Shown here piece after piece: positions 1 through 8,309 of a stretch of 64,000 nt of DNA (its first letter is position 1; every line of letters begins with the position of its first letter). The position numbers and the translations under genes were made by a program. Source of the DNA: Alphaproteobacteria bacterium (GTDB taxonomy: Bacteria; Pseudomonadota; Alphaproteobacteria; UBA828). Location: positions 1 through 64,000 of the forward strand of contig JAJDVB010000222.1 of the NCBI GenBank assembly GCA_022826345.1. The letters are read 5' to 3'. Below the pieces are notes generated by a model. The model worked only from the letters and a program-made list of their open reading frames with translations, did not search any database and was not told the origin of the DNA.

Positions 1-885
1 GTCGAACCCCATGACCGACATGTCCCGGGGCAAGAGTAGGCCGCTCCGCTGAAGCTCGAACATCGCTCCGAGCGCGACGAGATCGGTGACGCAAAGCAGC
101 GCCGTGGGCCGCCGGTCCCACGCCAGGGCCTGCTTCGCGGCAACGACGCCGCCCCCGACGCTCAGTTCCGTCTCTATAATTCGCAGCGAACGCACGCGCG
201 CGACGGATTCCGCGCCGCGAATCCTGAAACGGGCTCGATCGTTCTGCGCCGTGGGCCCGGAGACCAGGGCGACATCCGTGTGGCCGAGGTCGAGCAGATG
301 CTGCATGGCCTGGCGCCCGAGCTCGGTGTTGTCGTAGCCGATGGTCGGCATCGAGGCGGAGGCCTCATAGATCGACGTTGCGACCACGGGCGCTCCGAAC
401 CGCTTGGCCAGACCGGTGAGTTCGGGCTCATGATCCAGCCCGGTAACGATCAGCGCCCTGGCGCCCATTTCGAGCAGTGATCGGGCGCGCTCGAGTTCCA
501 CGCGGCGGTCCATGCCGGTCGTGGCGATGAGCAGGCGATAGCCGTTGGCGTCCAGCCCGGCCTCCAGCGCCTCCAGGAACGCCGCGAAGATCGCGTGATT
601 GATGGTGGGAATCACCGCGCCAATCGTGTTGGTGCCACCTGCGTTGAGCGCGCGCGCCAACGGGTCGGGCGCGAATTCGAGTTTGGCGAAGACCCGCAGC
701 ACGTCCTCGCGGGTTTCCGGTGAAACGGATGGCGACTCATTCAGGACCCGCGATGCGGTGGCGACCGAGACCCCGGCCTCGCGCGCAACATCTCGAAGCG
801 TGACTCTGCGGGAGGACTGCTTGCTCCCCAGCGATCGGCGTTCGGGCATTCCGGCTTCCGGTACGTATTGTGCTGCGGGCGCCAT
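1..885 (-). CDS. LacI-family transcriptional regulator, C-terminus cut by window edge
   Basis: The reverse strand reads without a stop from an ATG at 885 to base 1, giving 295 residues of an incomplete gene. The N-terminus carries a LacI-type helix-turn-helix (TLRDVAREAGVSVATASRVL), followed by hinge-like sequence and a periplasmic-binding-protein-like effector domain containing IGYDNTELGRQAMQHLLDLG and a later DRRPTALLCVTD stretch. A second in-frame ATG at 849 lies closer to the HTH and could be the true start. The gene is divergent from the tauABC-xsc-pta operon and separated from it by 476 bp containing two GTAACCGGTTAC-like sites, so it is the obvious candidate repressor of that operon. 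Known taurine regulators (TauR) are MocR/GntR type, so a LacI regulator here is unusual. Effector unknown. Confidence 0.9.
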   Translation of the reverse strand, partial: MAPAAQYVPEAGMPERRSLGSKQSSRRVTLRDVAREAGVSVATASRVLNESPSVSPETREDVLRVFAKLEFAPDPLARALNAGGTNTIGAVIPTINHAIFAAFLEALEAGLDANGYRLLIATTGMDRRVELERARSLLEMGARALIVTGLDHEPELTGLAKRFGAPVVATSIYEASASMPTIGYDNTELGRQAMQHLLDLGHTDVALVSGPTAQNDRARFRIRGAESVARVRSLRIIETELSVGGGVVAAKQALAWDRRPTALLCVTDLVALGAMFELQRSGLLLPRDMSVMGFD

Positions 886-1148
886 TTGCCGCTTCGGCAA
901 GAAGACCCTGCTACGCGCCGGGCCCAGAGGCGCCTGCTGCAATTGTGTCGTTCGGGCTGGCGCTAGGCCCGGCTGCGCCGTGCGTACACCCGCAGTATAT
1001 CTCAAAGTCCCCAAAATCTGTCGTCCGGCGATAAATCGGTCAAGCGTAAGGGCGCAGCGCATGACCGCGATGCCGGCCAGGATTTCTTGCCCCGCGGCGG
1101 CGCACTGCAGCGGCTGAGCGCGCTTAGAATCTCGAATTGGTCTTCCCT

Positions 1149-1192
1149 GTAACCGGTCACATGCGCTATGGTTGGTCGGCGTAACCGGTTAC
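1149..1192. promoter_or_regulatory. Tandem LacI-type operators upstream of the sulfonate operon
   Basis: GTAACCGGTTAC at 1181-1192 is a perfect 12-bp palindrome with the central CG typical of LacI-family operators. GTAACCGGTCAC at 1149-1160 matches it at 11 of 12 positions. Their centres are 32 bp apart, about three helical turns, which would place two dimers on the same DNA face. They lie in the 476-bp gap between the divergent LacI gene and tauA. I see no equally good copy upstream of sauS (11778-12065). Binding by the adjacent regulator is inference. The rest of 886-1148 shows no gene I can support. Confidence 0.7.
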
Positions 1193-1281
1193 AAGGCATA
1201 AAACCGGACTCCAAGGATCAATGGGGAGGATGTCCACGTGCGCTCCACCGCGAGCCCACCATCCGGGAGCGGAGCGTCAAC

Positions 1282-1365
1282 ATGAATGCACGATCGGATA
1301 CTCACGAGCCCATTGCCGAGACCGGACTCTCAACGACCGCAAATCGAAAGGAGTGCTCGACATGA
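1282..1365 (+). CDS. Possible 27-residue leader ORF overlapping the tauA start
   Basis: ATG at 1282 is preceded by GGAG at 1271-1274 with 7-nt spacing and opens a 27-codon frame (begins MNARSDTHEPIAETG) that stops with TGA at 1363-1365. The stop overlaps the tauA ATG as ATGA, the arrangement used for translational coupling. A still shorter frame from GTG 1238, with GGGGAGG at 1223-1229 eight bases upstream, ends in a TGA at 1283-1285 that overlaps ATG 1282 in the same way. No conserved domain is recognisable, so these may be leader peptides or chance frames. Confidence 0.3.
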   Translation: MNARSDTHEPIAETGLSTTANRKECST

Positions 1366-2336
1366 AACGCACCGGCTTCATGGCAGTCGTCGCGGCGGGT
1401 GTGGCGATGCTGTTCGCATCGTCGGCATCCGCCCTCGATAAGATCACGGTGGCCTACTTCCTCGAGTGGCCGACCGCGAACCAGGTCGCGCAGCTCGAGA
1501 AGACCTATGACGAGGCGATGGGCGTCGAGGTCGAATGGCGCGCCTTCGGCAACGGCAACGAGATGAGCCAGGCGATGGTCTCTGGCGACGTGCAAATCGC
1601 CTATTCCCAGGGGCTGGTTCCGTGGGTGGTCGCGGTCACCAACGGCCTCCCGCTCAAGCTGGTCGGCGTGGCGGTGAGCTATGCGGAGGCCGACAACTGC
1701 GTCGTCCACGCCGACACCGGCATCACGCAGGCGAACGCGAGCGAGCTGGAGGGCAAGCAGATCGCCACGCCGATCGGCAACGTCACCCACTACAAGCTCT
1801 TGCGCACGCTGGATCACCTGGGTGTCGACGCTTCGAAGGTCGACATGGTGCAGATGAACGGCGCCGACGCGTCGGTCGCGCTTGCGCGCGGAGACGTTGC
1901 CGCCGCCTGCGCTTTCGGCGGCCCGCTCCAGCGGATGAAGGAGTACGGCGACGAGCTGATGACTCCGGCAGAGCAGGAGGCCATCGGCATTCGCGTCTTC
2001 GACGTGGTCTCGGTGACCGAGAGCTTCGCCAACGACCATCCCGACTTGCTGCGGAAGTTCATGGAGGTCACCGATCAGGCGAACGCGGCCTACAACGCGG
2101 ATTCGGCGCCGTTCGTGGAGACCATCTCCAAGGCGGCCGGCATGGATCTCGCGGCGACCGAAGACATGCTCGGCATGTTCTCGTTCCCGTCTGCGGAGGC
2201 GCAGAAGTCGGAGGCTTGGATGGGCGGCACCGTGCAGGCCTTCACCAAGGAAGTGGCGGACTTCTTCGTCCAGCAGGGTCAGCTTGACAGCGCTCTCGAC
2301 AGCTACGACTTCGCGATCGACGACAGCTTCCTCTAA
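1362..2336 (+). CDS. tauA: ABC transporter periplasmic binding protein, taurine/sulfonate type
   Basis: A 324-residue binding protein that would capture an organosulfonate in the periplasm and deliver it to the TauC/TauB-type partners encoded downstream. The start at ATG 1362 is chosen because AAAGGAG lies at 1347-1353 and a clear Sec signal peptide follows (positively charged MKRTGF, hydrophobic core, ASA cleavage site before LDKITVAYF). The mature protein shows the NMT1/TauA-type fold pattern with the EWPTANQVAQLEKTYDEAMG region, a VQIAYSQGLVPW segment and a DADASVALARGDV-like second lobe (reads GADASVALARGDV). A longer in-frame ATG at 1221 lacks a signal peptide and is disfavoured. The neighbours encode sulfoacetaldehyde metabolism but no taurine deaminating enzyme, so sulfoacetate may be the real ligand. 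Confidence 0.85.
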   Translation: MKRTGFMAVVAAGVAMLFASSASALDKITVAYFLEWPTANQVAQLEKTYDEAMGVEVEWRAFGNGNEMSQAMVSGDVQIAYSQGLVPWVVAVTNGLPLKLVGVAVSYAEADNCVVHADTGITQANASELEGKQIATPIGNVTHYKLLRTLDHLGVDASKVDMVQMNGADASVALARGDVAAACAFGGPLQRMKEYGDELMTPAEQEAIGIRVFDVVSVTESFANDHPDLLRKFMEVTDQANAAYNADSAPFVETISKAAGMDLAATEDMLGMFSFPSAEAQKSEAWMGGTVQAFTKEVADFFVQQGQLDSALDSYDFAIDDSFL

Positions 2337-2382
2337 GCGCGACCGAGCGCGACTGCGGCTCGCGGGCCGCAGGTGCACAACT

Positions 2383-2419
2383 CCTCCCTGCCTCCCCAAT
2401 ACTTTGGGAGGCAGGGAGG
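2383..2419 (+). other. Intercistronic hairpin between tauA and tauB
   Basis: CCTCCCTGCCTCCC (2383-2396) and its exact reverse complement (2406-2419) form a 14-bp perfect stem with a 9-nt loop in the 202-bp tauA-tauB gap. No U-tract follows, so full termination is unlikely. Hairpins of this kind after binding-protein genes are known to stabilise the upstream mRNA or thin out downstream transcription, keeping the binding protein in excess over the membrane parts. Confidence 0.75.
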
Positions 2420-2538
2420 GCATTTCGTTGCCGATAGCCGGTCCTCGCGCAAAGCGGGGGTCAGTGCCGTGTGCTCGTGGCGCGGGTAGCCTGCGGCTGT
2501 TACGGTCCAAGCCCTTTGGGACCCGCGAAGAAGGGAGC

Positions 2539-3345
2539 ATGATGGACGGGCTGGTCATCGACAACGTCTCGATGGTCTTCACCTTGCCCAATGGCGGCAA
2601 GGTCCACGCCCTCCAGGACGTTTCGCTGCACCTGAAGCCCGGCGAGCTGATGGCGGTTCTGGGTCCCTCGGGGTGCGGCAAGACCACGCTGCTCAACATC
2701 GTTGGCGGCTTTCTGGCGCCGACCGCAGGCCAGGCGCTTCTCAACGGTCACCAAGTGACTGGCCCGCACAAGGAGCGCGGCGTGGTGTTCCAGCAGGGCG
2801 CGCTCTTCGAGTGGATGACGGTCGCCCAGAACGTGAGCTTCGGCCCGCGCATGTGCGGCGTGCCCCGCGCCGAGACCAAGCAGATCGTACGCCGCCTGCT
2901 CGACACCGTGGCGCTGCAGGGGTTCGCCGACAAACCGGTCTATCAGCTCTCAGGCGGCATGCAGCAGCGCGTCGCGCTGGCGCGATGCCTCGCCAATGAC
3001 CCAGACGTAATCCTGATGGACGAGCCGCTCGGCGCGCTTGACGCGCTGACGCGGGAGAAGATGCAGGGCCTCGTGCTCAAGCTCTGGAAGGAGACCGGCA
3101 AGACCGTCATCCTGATCACTCATTCCGTCGAGGAGGCGCTCTTCCTCGGCGAGCGCCTGGTGGTCATGGCGCCGCGTCCCGGCCGCATACACAAGGAGTA
3201 CACCCTCCCCTTCGCCGAGCAGGGAGTGGAGGGGGATGCGCGCGCAATCAAGGCCCGGCCCGACTTCATCGAAGCCCGCGAGGAGATCCTCTCCATGATC
3301 TGGGAGATGGAGGAGGAGATCATGGGCGGCGCGGACGGGCGCTGA
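2539..3345 (+). CDS. tauB: ABC transporter ATP-binding protein, taurine/sulfonate type
   Basis: A 268-residue cytoplasmic ATPase that powers sulfonate import. Walker A (GPSGCGKTT, about residues 42-50), Q-loop (FQQGALFEWMTV), ABC signature LSGGMQQR, Walker B VILMDEP, D-loop GALD and the switch His in ITHSVEEA are all present, so it should be active. The start at ATG 2539 follows GAAGGGAG; a second ATG at 2542 is equally possible, while the longer upstream reading frame runs through the tauA-tauB hairpin and is not credible. The tauC start lies 10 bp after the stop, so both are translated from one message. Confidence 0.9.
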   Translation: MMDGLVIDNVSMVFTLPNGGKVHALQDVSLHLKPGELMAVLGPSGCGKTTLLNIVGGFLAPTAGQALLNGHQVTGPHKERGVVFQQGALFEWMTVAQNVSFGPRMCGVPRAETKQIVRRLLDTVALQGFADKPVYQLSGGMQQRVALARCLANDPDVILMDEPLGALDALTREKMQGLVLKLWKETGKTVILITHSVEEALFLGERLVVMAPRPGRIHKEYTLPFAEQGVEGDARAIKARPDFIEAREEILSMIWEMEEEIMGGADGR

Positions 3346-3355
3346 AGAGACGATC

Positions 3356-4264
3356 ATGGCGGAGCGCAAGCAGGCATCGCGCTGGTCCATCTGGCTCGGC
3401 ATCGCGGACAGCAGCTTCACCCGGCAGAAGACCATCAAGTTCGGCGATGCGTCTGCGGTGAACTCGGGCCGCCTGTGGTCGGTGCTCACCCTGATCCTGC
3501 TGATCCTGGCCTGGTGGATCGCGACCATCTCGGGCTTCATCGATCCCCTCTTCTGGCCGCCGCTGGAGGGCAGCCTCTATCCCTGGGACAACCCCAACCG
3601 GGCCCGGCCGGGAGTGGTCGACCGCTTCGTCAGCCTGTTCGTGGATGGCTACCGCAACATCTCGCTCTGGGAGCATGTCGGCACTTCGGTCAAGCGCGTG
3701 CTCCTCGGCGTGATCTTCGGCGCCCTGGTGGGCATCCCGCTCGGCTTCGCCATGGGCCTGAACTCGGTGGCGCGCGGGCTCTTCGACCCGATCGTCGAGT
3801 TCGTCCGCCCGATTCCGCCGCTCGCCCTGATCCCTCTCGTGATCCTGTGGCTGGGGATCGACGAAGTGGCCAAGATTTTCCTGCTCTTCCTGGCCGCGCT
3901 CTTCATCATGCTGATCGCCGCCCGCGCAGGGGTGAGCTCGGTGCAGATCTCCAAGGTCCACGCGGCCTACTCTCTGGGCGCCTCCAAGTTCCAAGTGCTG
4001 CGCCACGTCATCTTGCCCAACGCATTGCCCGAAATCTTCACGGGCCTGCGGATCTCCATGGGGGTGTGCTGGGGGACGCTGGTCGCCGCCGAGCTGGTGG
4101 CGGCGGATCAGGGGGTCGGCTCGATGATGATGATCGCGAAGAACTTTCTCCAGACCGACGTGGTGGTGATCGGCATCATCATCATCGGCGCGATCGGCTT
4201 CGCCATCGAGATGTTCATGCGCTTGCTCGAATCGTGGTTGATCCCCTGGAAGGGGAAGGGTTGA
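3356..4264 (+). CDS. tauC: ABC transporter permease, taurine/sulfonate type
   Basis: A 302-residue inner-membrane permease. An N-terminal transmembrane helix (LILLILAWWIATISGF, about residues 45-62) is followed by a periplasmic stretch, then the BPD-type permease domain with about five further helices. The EAA-type coupling loop is visible around AAYSLGASKFQVLRHVILPN (residues about 203-222). This matches SsuC/TauC-type permeases, though the inserted periplasmic loop between helices 1 and 2 (FWPPLEGSLYPWDN) makes it slightly long. It is followed after 88 bp by xsc. Transport of sulfonate is inferred from family and neighbourhood; taurine and sulfoacetate cannot be told apart from sequence alone. 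Confidence 0.88.
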   Translation: MAERKQASRWSIWLGIADSSFTRQKTIKFGDASAVNSGRLWSVLTLILLILAWWIATISGFIDPLFWPPLEGSLYPWDNPNRARPGVVDRFVSLFVDGYRNISLWEHVGTSVKRVLLGVIFGALVGIPLGFAMGLNSVARGLFDPIVEFVRPIPPLALIPLVILWLGIDEVAKIFLLFLAALFIMLIAARAGVSSVQISKVHAAYSLGASKFQVLRHVILPNALPEIFTGLRISMGVCWGTLVAAELVAADQGVGSMMMIAKNFLQTDVVVIGIIIIGAIGFAIEMFMRLLESWLIPWKGKG

Positions 4265-4352
4265 GCCCGCGCCCCTGCCGGGGAGCGGGATGGTGGCACG
4301 GCGGCCAAGCATCGCCGCCGCGCAGCAATGAAGGGAACGGGAACGTATCGCG

Positions 4353-6119
4353 ATGAAAATGACCACTGAAGAGGCCTTCGTGAAGGTCCTGCAACGGCAC
4401 GGCATCGAGCATGTGTTCGGTATCATCGGCTCTGCCTTCATGCCGATATCGGACCTGTTTCCGAAGGCCGGGATCACTTTCTGGGACGTGGCCCACGAGA
4501 GCAACGCGGGCTTCATGTGCGACGGCTACACGCGGGCCACCGGCAAGATCGCCATGTGCATCGGCCAGAACGGCCCCGGCATCACCAATCTCGTGACCCC
4601 GGTGAAGACCGCCTACTGGAACCACACACCGCTACTGCTGGTGACGCCGCAAGCGGCCAACAAAACCATCGGCCAGGGCGGCTTCCAGGAAGTGCCGCAG
4701 ATGGCGCTGTTCGAGGAGATGGTCTGCTACCAGGAGGAGGTGCGCGATGCCTCCCGCATGGCGGAGGTCCTCAATCGGGTGATCGAGAACGCGGTACGCC
4801 AGTCGGCACCGGCGCAGATCAACGTGCCGCGCGATCTCTGGACCCAGGAGGTCGATATCGAGTTGCCGCCGGTCGTGCACCTGGAGCGCCCGGCGGGCGG
4901 TGAGGATTCTATCGCGGAGGCGGCGCGGCTGCTCTCAGAAGCCAGCTTCCCAGTCATTCTCTCGGGTGGTGGCGTGGTGATCGGGGGGGCGATCGACGAA
5001 TGTCGGGCTTTGGCCGAGCGCCTCGATGCCCCGGTCTGCTCCGGCTATCAGCACAACGACAGCTTCCCCGGCTCGCATCCGCTTGCCGTGGGCCCCCTCG
5101 GCTACAACGGCTCCAAGGCGGCGATGGAGCTGATCGCGCAGGCAGACGTGGTACTGGCTCTCGGCACCCGTCTCAACCCGTTCTCCACGCTGCCGGGCTA
5201 CGGCATCGACTACTGGCCGAAGGACGCGGCGATCATCCAGGTGGAGCTGAACCCCGACCGCATCGGGCTCACCAAAAAGGTCACGGTCGGCATCTGCGGC
5301 GATGCAAAGAAGGTGGCGCGGCAGCTTTGCGACTGGCTTTCCAGCACGGCCGGCGACGCGGGCCGCGAGCAGCGCCGGGCGGCGATCCACCAGACCCGCT
5401 CCGCGTGGCTGCAGACTCTCGCCAGCATGGACCACGAAGACGACGACCCGGGCACTACCTGGAACGTGGACGCGCGGACGCGCGAGCCGGACCGGATGTC
5501 GGCGCGGATGGCGTGGCGCGCCATTCAGGACGGCTTGCCGAAGGACGCCATCATCTCGTCCGACATCGGCAACAACTGCGCCATCGGCAACGCCTATCCA
5601 ACCTTCGAGGAGGGCCGCAAGTACCTCGCACCCGGCCTCTTCGGCCCCTGCGGCTACGGCTTCCCCGCCATCCTCGGCGCCAAGATCGGCTGCCCGGACG
5701 TGCCTGTCGTCGGTTTCGCCGGCGACGGCGCCTTCGGCATCTCCATGAACGAGATGGTCTCCGTCGGGCGCGAAGGGTGGCCCGCGATCACCATGGTGGT
5801 CTTCCGTAACTACCAGTGGGGCGCGGAGAAACGCAACTCGATCCTCTGGTACGACAACAACTTCGTCGGCACCGAGCTGAACCCCGACCTGAGCTTCGCC
5901 AGGGTCGCGGACGCCTGCGGGCTGAAGGGGGTCGCGGTGAGCACGATGGAGGAGCTGACGATGGCACTCCGAGAATCGTGCGACGCCCAGGCCAACGGCG
6001 TCACCACCTTCATCGAGGTGATCCTCAATCAGGAGCTGGGCGAGCCCTTCCGCCGGGATGCGATGAAGAAGCCCAACGTCGTGGCGGGTATCGAGGGTGC
6101 CGACATGCGCCCCCAATAG
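4353..6119 (+). CDS. xsc: Sulfoacetaldehyde acetyltransferase (Xsc)
   Basis: Thiamine-diphosphate enzyme (EC 2.3.3.15) that converts sulfoacetaldehyde and phosphate into acetyl phosphate and sulfite, the C-S bond-cleaving step of taurine, isethionate and sulfoacetate degradation. The 588-residue length is typical. Visible are the N-terminal ThDP pyrimidine domain with catalytic Glu in [17 protein letters not shown] (E49), the central domain, and the C-terminal pyrophosphate domain with [11 protein letters not shown] near residue 456 and the Xsc-like [10 protein letters not shown] segment. It is the pathway-defining gene of the cluster. The downstream pta start overlaps its stop codon (TAGTG), implying coupled translation. 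The released sulfite must be oxidised or exported; no sulfite dehydrogenase is seen in this window. Confidence 0.95.
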   Translation: MKMTTEEAFVKVLQRHGIEHVFGIIGSAFMPISDLFPKAGITFWDVAHESNAGFMCDGYTRATGKIAMCIGQNGPGITNLVTPVKTAYWNHTPLLLVTPQAANKTIGQGGFQEVPQMALFEEMVCYQEEVRDASRMAEVLNRVIENAVRQSAPAQINVPRDLWTQEVDIELPPVVHLERPAGGEDSIAEAARLLSEASFPVILSGGGVVIGGAIDECRALAERLDAPVCSGYQHNDSFPGSHPLAVGPLGYNGSKAAMELIAQADVVLALGTRLNPFSTLPGYGIDYWPKDAAIIQVELNPDRIGLTKKVTVGICGDAKKVARQLCDWLSSTAGDAGREQRRAAIHQTRSAWLQTLASMDHEDDDPGTTWNVDARTREPDRMSARMAWRAIQDGLPKDAIISSDIGNNCAIGNAYPTFEEGRKYLAPGLFGPCGYGFPAILGAKIGCPDVPVVGFAGDGAFGISMNEMVSVGREGWPAITMVVFRNYQWGAEKRNSILWYDNNFVGTELNPDLSFARVADACGLKGVAVSTMEELTMALRESCDAQANGVTTFIEVILNQELGEPFRRDAMKKPNVVAGIEGADMRPQ

Positions 6120-7093
6120 TGGACATCGTCGAGCGCCTGATCGCGCAAGCCAAGCAACGTCGGTGCACCGTCGTCCTGCCCGAGGGCGATGACCCGAGAA
6201 TCCTCCAGGCGGCGCGGCACCTGCACGACGAGGGCATCGCCCGGCCCATCCTGATTGGCGCGCGGGCGGTGCTGGAGGAGGCCGCCGCAAGGGCCGGTGT
6301 TTCGCTCGATGCAATTGAGAGCTTGGAGCCAGCGCAAAGCGCCGCGCTCGACGCCTACGCGGCACTCTATCTCCAAGGCCGGCCCAAGGCGAACGAGCGG
6401 GTGGCGAAGCGGCTGCTCGCGAAACCGCTGTTCTACGCGGCGATGGCGGTGAAGGCGGGCGATGCCAATGCACTCGTGACCGGCGCGAGTCAGCCCACGG
6501 CGCGGGTCATCGAGGCCGGGCTGATGTCGGTGGGGCTCGCTGACGGCATCGCGACGCCGTCAAGCTTCTTCATCATGGTCCCGCGCGGCGGCGGAGAGCC
6601 GCTGGTCTTCGCCGACTGCGCGGTCAACGTAGAGCCGGATGAGCAGGCGCTGGCGGACATCGCCATCGCATCCGCCGCCAGCGCCGAGCGGTTGCTCGGG
6701 ATTGGTGCGCGGGTAGCGATGCTCTCATTCTCCACCCACGGCAGCGCCAGGCACGAACGGGTCGAGAAAGTACGCCGCGCCGTGGAGATCGTGCAGGCAC
6801 GGGCGCCCGAGATTGCCATCGACGGCGAGCTTCAGGCGGATGCCGCGCTCGTTCCACGTATTGCTGCTCTCAAAACCAAGAGCCCGAGCGATGTCGCGGG
6901 CAGAGCCAACGTGCTCGTCTTCCCGGACCTCGACGCCGGCAACATCGGCTACAAGCTGTGTGAGCACCTCGGCGGCATGCGCGCGATTGGACCCTTCCTG
7001 CAGGGCTTCGCGTGCCCGCTGTGCGATCTCTCGCGCGGAGCGACGGTGGACGACATCGTGGCCGCTGCGGCGATCACCGCGGCGATGGCTTGA
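6119..7093 (+). CDS. pta: Phosphate acetyltransferase, short form
   Basis: Converts the acetyl phosphate made by Xsc into acetyl-CoA (EC 2.3.1.8). The start is GTG at 6119, which shares its G with the TAG stop of xsc, giving a 324-residue protein beginning [15 protein letters not shown], the typical Pta N-terminus. Family signatures include [13 protein letters not shown], the [12 protein letters not shown] motif, [10 protein letters not shown] and [12 protein letters not shown]. This is the compact Pta of about 320-340 residues without the regulatory N-terminal domain of the enteric enzyme. Its stop lies only 4 bp from the end of the convergent citrate synthase gene, leaving no room for a separate terminator between the two operons. 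Confidence 0.93.
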   Translation: MDIVERLIAQAKQRRCTVVLPEGDDPRILQAARHLHDEGIARPILIGARAVLEEAAARAGVSLDAIESLEPAQSAALDAYAALYLQGRPKANERVAKRLLAKPLFYAAMAVKAGDANALVTGASQPTARVIEAGLMSVGLADGIATPSSFFIMVPRGGGEPLVFADCAVNVEPDEQALADIAIASAASAERLLGIGARVAMLSFSTHGSARHERVEKVRRAVEIVQARAPEIAIDGELQADAALVPRIAALKTKSPSDVAGRANVLVFPDLDAGNIGYKLCEHLGGMRAIGPFLQGFACPLCDLSRGATVDDIVAAAAITAAMA

Positions 7094-7097
7094 CCGC

Positions 7098-8240
7098 TTA
7101 CCCCCGCTCGTCGATCGATACGTAGTCCCGCGCCTCGGGCCCGGTATAGAGCAGGCGCGGGCGGATCAGGATGTTGTTCTCCAGCTGCTCCATCGCTTGC
7201 ACGGTCCACCCCGGTATCCGGCCGATGGCGAAGATCGGCACGAACAGGTCCTCCGGGATCCCGTGCAGGTAGTAGACGACGCCCGCGTAGAAATCGACGT
7301 TCACGTTGACGCCGTGCCGCGCGTAGGGCCGCATCGCCTCGACCAACGCTTCGAGGATCGCGTGCCAGTGCGGCTCTCCCATCTCTTCGGAGAGCCGCCT
7401 CACGCCCTCGCGCATGTGCCGGGCCCGCGGGTCCTCGGCCCGGTAGACCCGGTGGCCGAAGCCCATGATCGGCTCGCGCGCCTTCCGCTTCGCCTTGACG
7501 TAAGCCGCCGCCTCGGCCGGATCGCCGATCTCCTTGGCCATTCGCATGACGTTCTCGGCCGCGCCGCCGTGCGCAGGGCCGGAGAGCGCGGCCACCGCCG
7601 CGGTGATGCCGGCGTGCAGGTTGGCATCGGTGCTGACCACGACACGCGCAGTGAACGAGGAGGCGTTGGAGCCGTGTTCGGCGTGCAGGACCATGTCGGT
7701 GTCCATCAACGCGCAAGCGTCCTCGCTCGGCGCCTCGCCCTTGAGCATGTAGAGGAAGTTCGCGGCATGACCGAGGTCGGCGCTTGCCTGCACCGGCTCG
7801 CGGCCCTGGCGGATGTGATGGTGCGCGGTAACGATCATCGGCACCTGCGAGGTGAGGCGGATGCCCTTGCGCCGGGTCGCTTCCAGCGAATTGTCGCCGG
7901 TCTCGGGATCATAGGCGGCGAGCGCGGAGACCGCGGTCCGCAGCACGTCCATGGGATGCGAATCCTTCACTGCGCCGATGATGTCGTGGATTGCACCGGG
8001 CAGCGTGCGTGCCTCCTTCAACGCGCCGTCGAAGGCGCCGAGCTCGGCGCGCGTCGGAAGTTCACCGTGCAGTAGGAGGTACGCGGTCTCCTCGAACGTC
8101 GAGTGCTGGGCAAGATCGTGAATGGAATAGCCGCGATAGCGGAGTTCGCCAGCCCGGCCGTCGATCAGCGTGGTGGGCGAGCGGTCGAAACACAGGTCCT
8201 TCAGGCCGCGATGCACCTCGGGCTGGTTCGCATCCGTCAT
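7098..8240 (-). CDS. Citrate synthase family protein (type II, short)
   Basis: A 380-residue citrate synthase or 2-methylcitrate synthase. All three catalytic residues can be placed: His in HAEHGSNAS (H189), His in GFGHRVYR (H263) and Asp in VNVDFYAG (D316). Length and the N-terminal LIDGRAGELRYRGYSI fit the short type II group that lacks the N-terminal extension of the enterobacterial GltA. As the last gene of the sauS-sauCD-like operon it could pull the acetyl-CoA made by Xsc/Pta into the TCA cycle; a dedicated pathway copy of citrate synthase is not a standard element of known sulfonate clusters. A 2-methylcitrate synthase role is possible, but no prpB or prpD is nearby. Confidence 0.88.
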   Translation of the reverse strand: MTDANQPEVHRGLKDLCFDRSPTTLIDGRAGELRYRGYSIHDLAQHSTFEETAYLLLHGELPTRAELGAFDGALKEARTLPGAIHDIIGAVKDSHPMDVLRTAVSALAAYDPETGDNSLEATRRKGIRLTSQVPMIVTAHHHIRQGREPVQASADLGHAANFLYMLKGEAPSEDACALMDTDMVLHAEHGSNASSFTARVVVSTDANLHAGITAAVAALSGPAHGGAAENVMRMAKEIGDPAEAAAYVKAKRKAREPIMGFGHRVYRAEDPRARHMREGVRRLSEEMGEPHWHAILEALVEAMRPYARHGVNVNVDFYAGVVYYLHGIPEDLFVPIFAIGRIPGWTVQAMEQLENNILIRPRLLYTGPEARDYVSIDERG

Positions 8241-8309
8241 GACTTTCTCGCCTTTCGCCAGTTGGGAAATCGAATCGTAGCCGACGGGACCGGCCAGGCA
8301 ATCGCCCGC

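Noticed and set aside
1302..2744. A 480-codon minus-strand frame opposite tauA
   Set aside because: It lies antisense to a gene with signal peptide and family motifs, and its product is Arg/His/Val-rich without domains.
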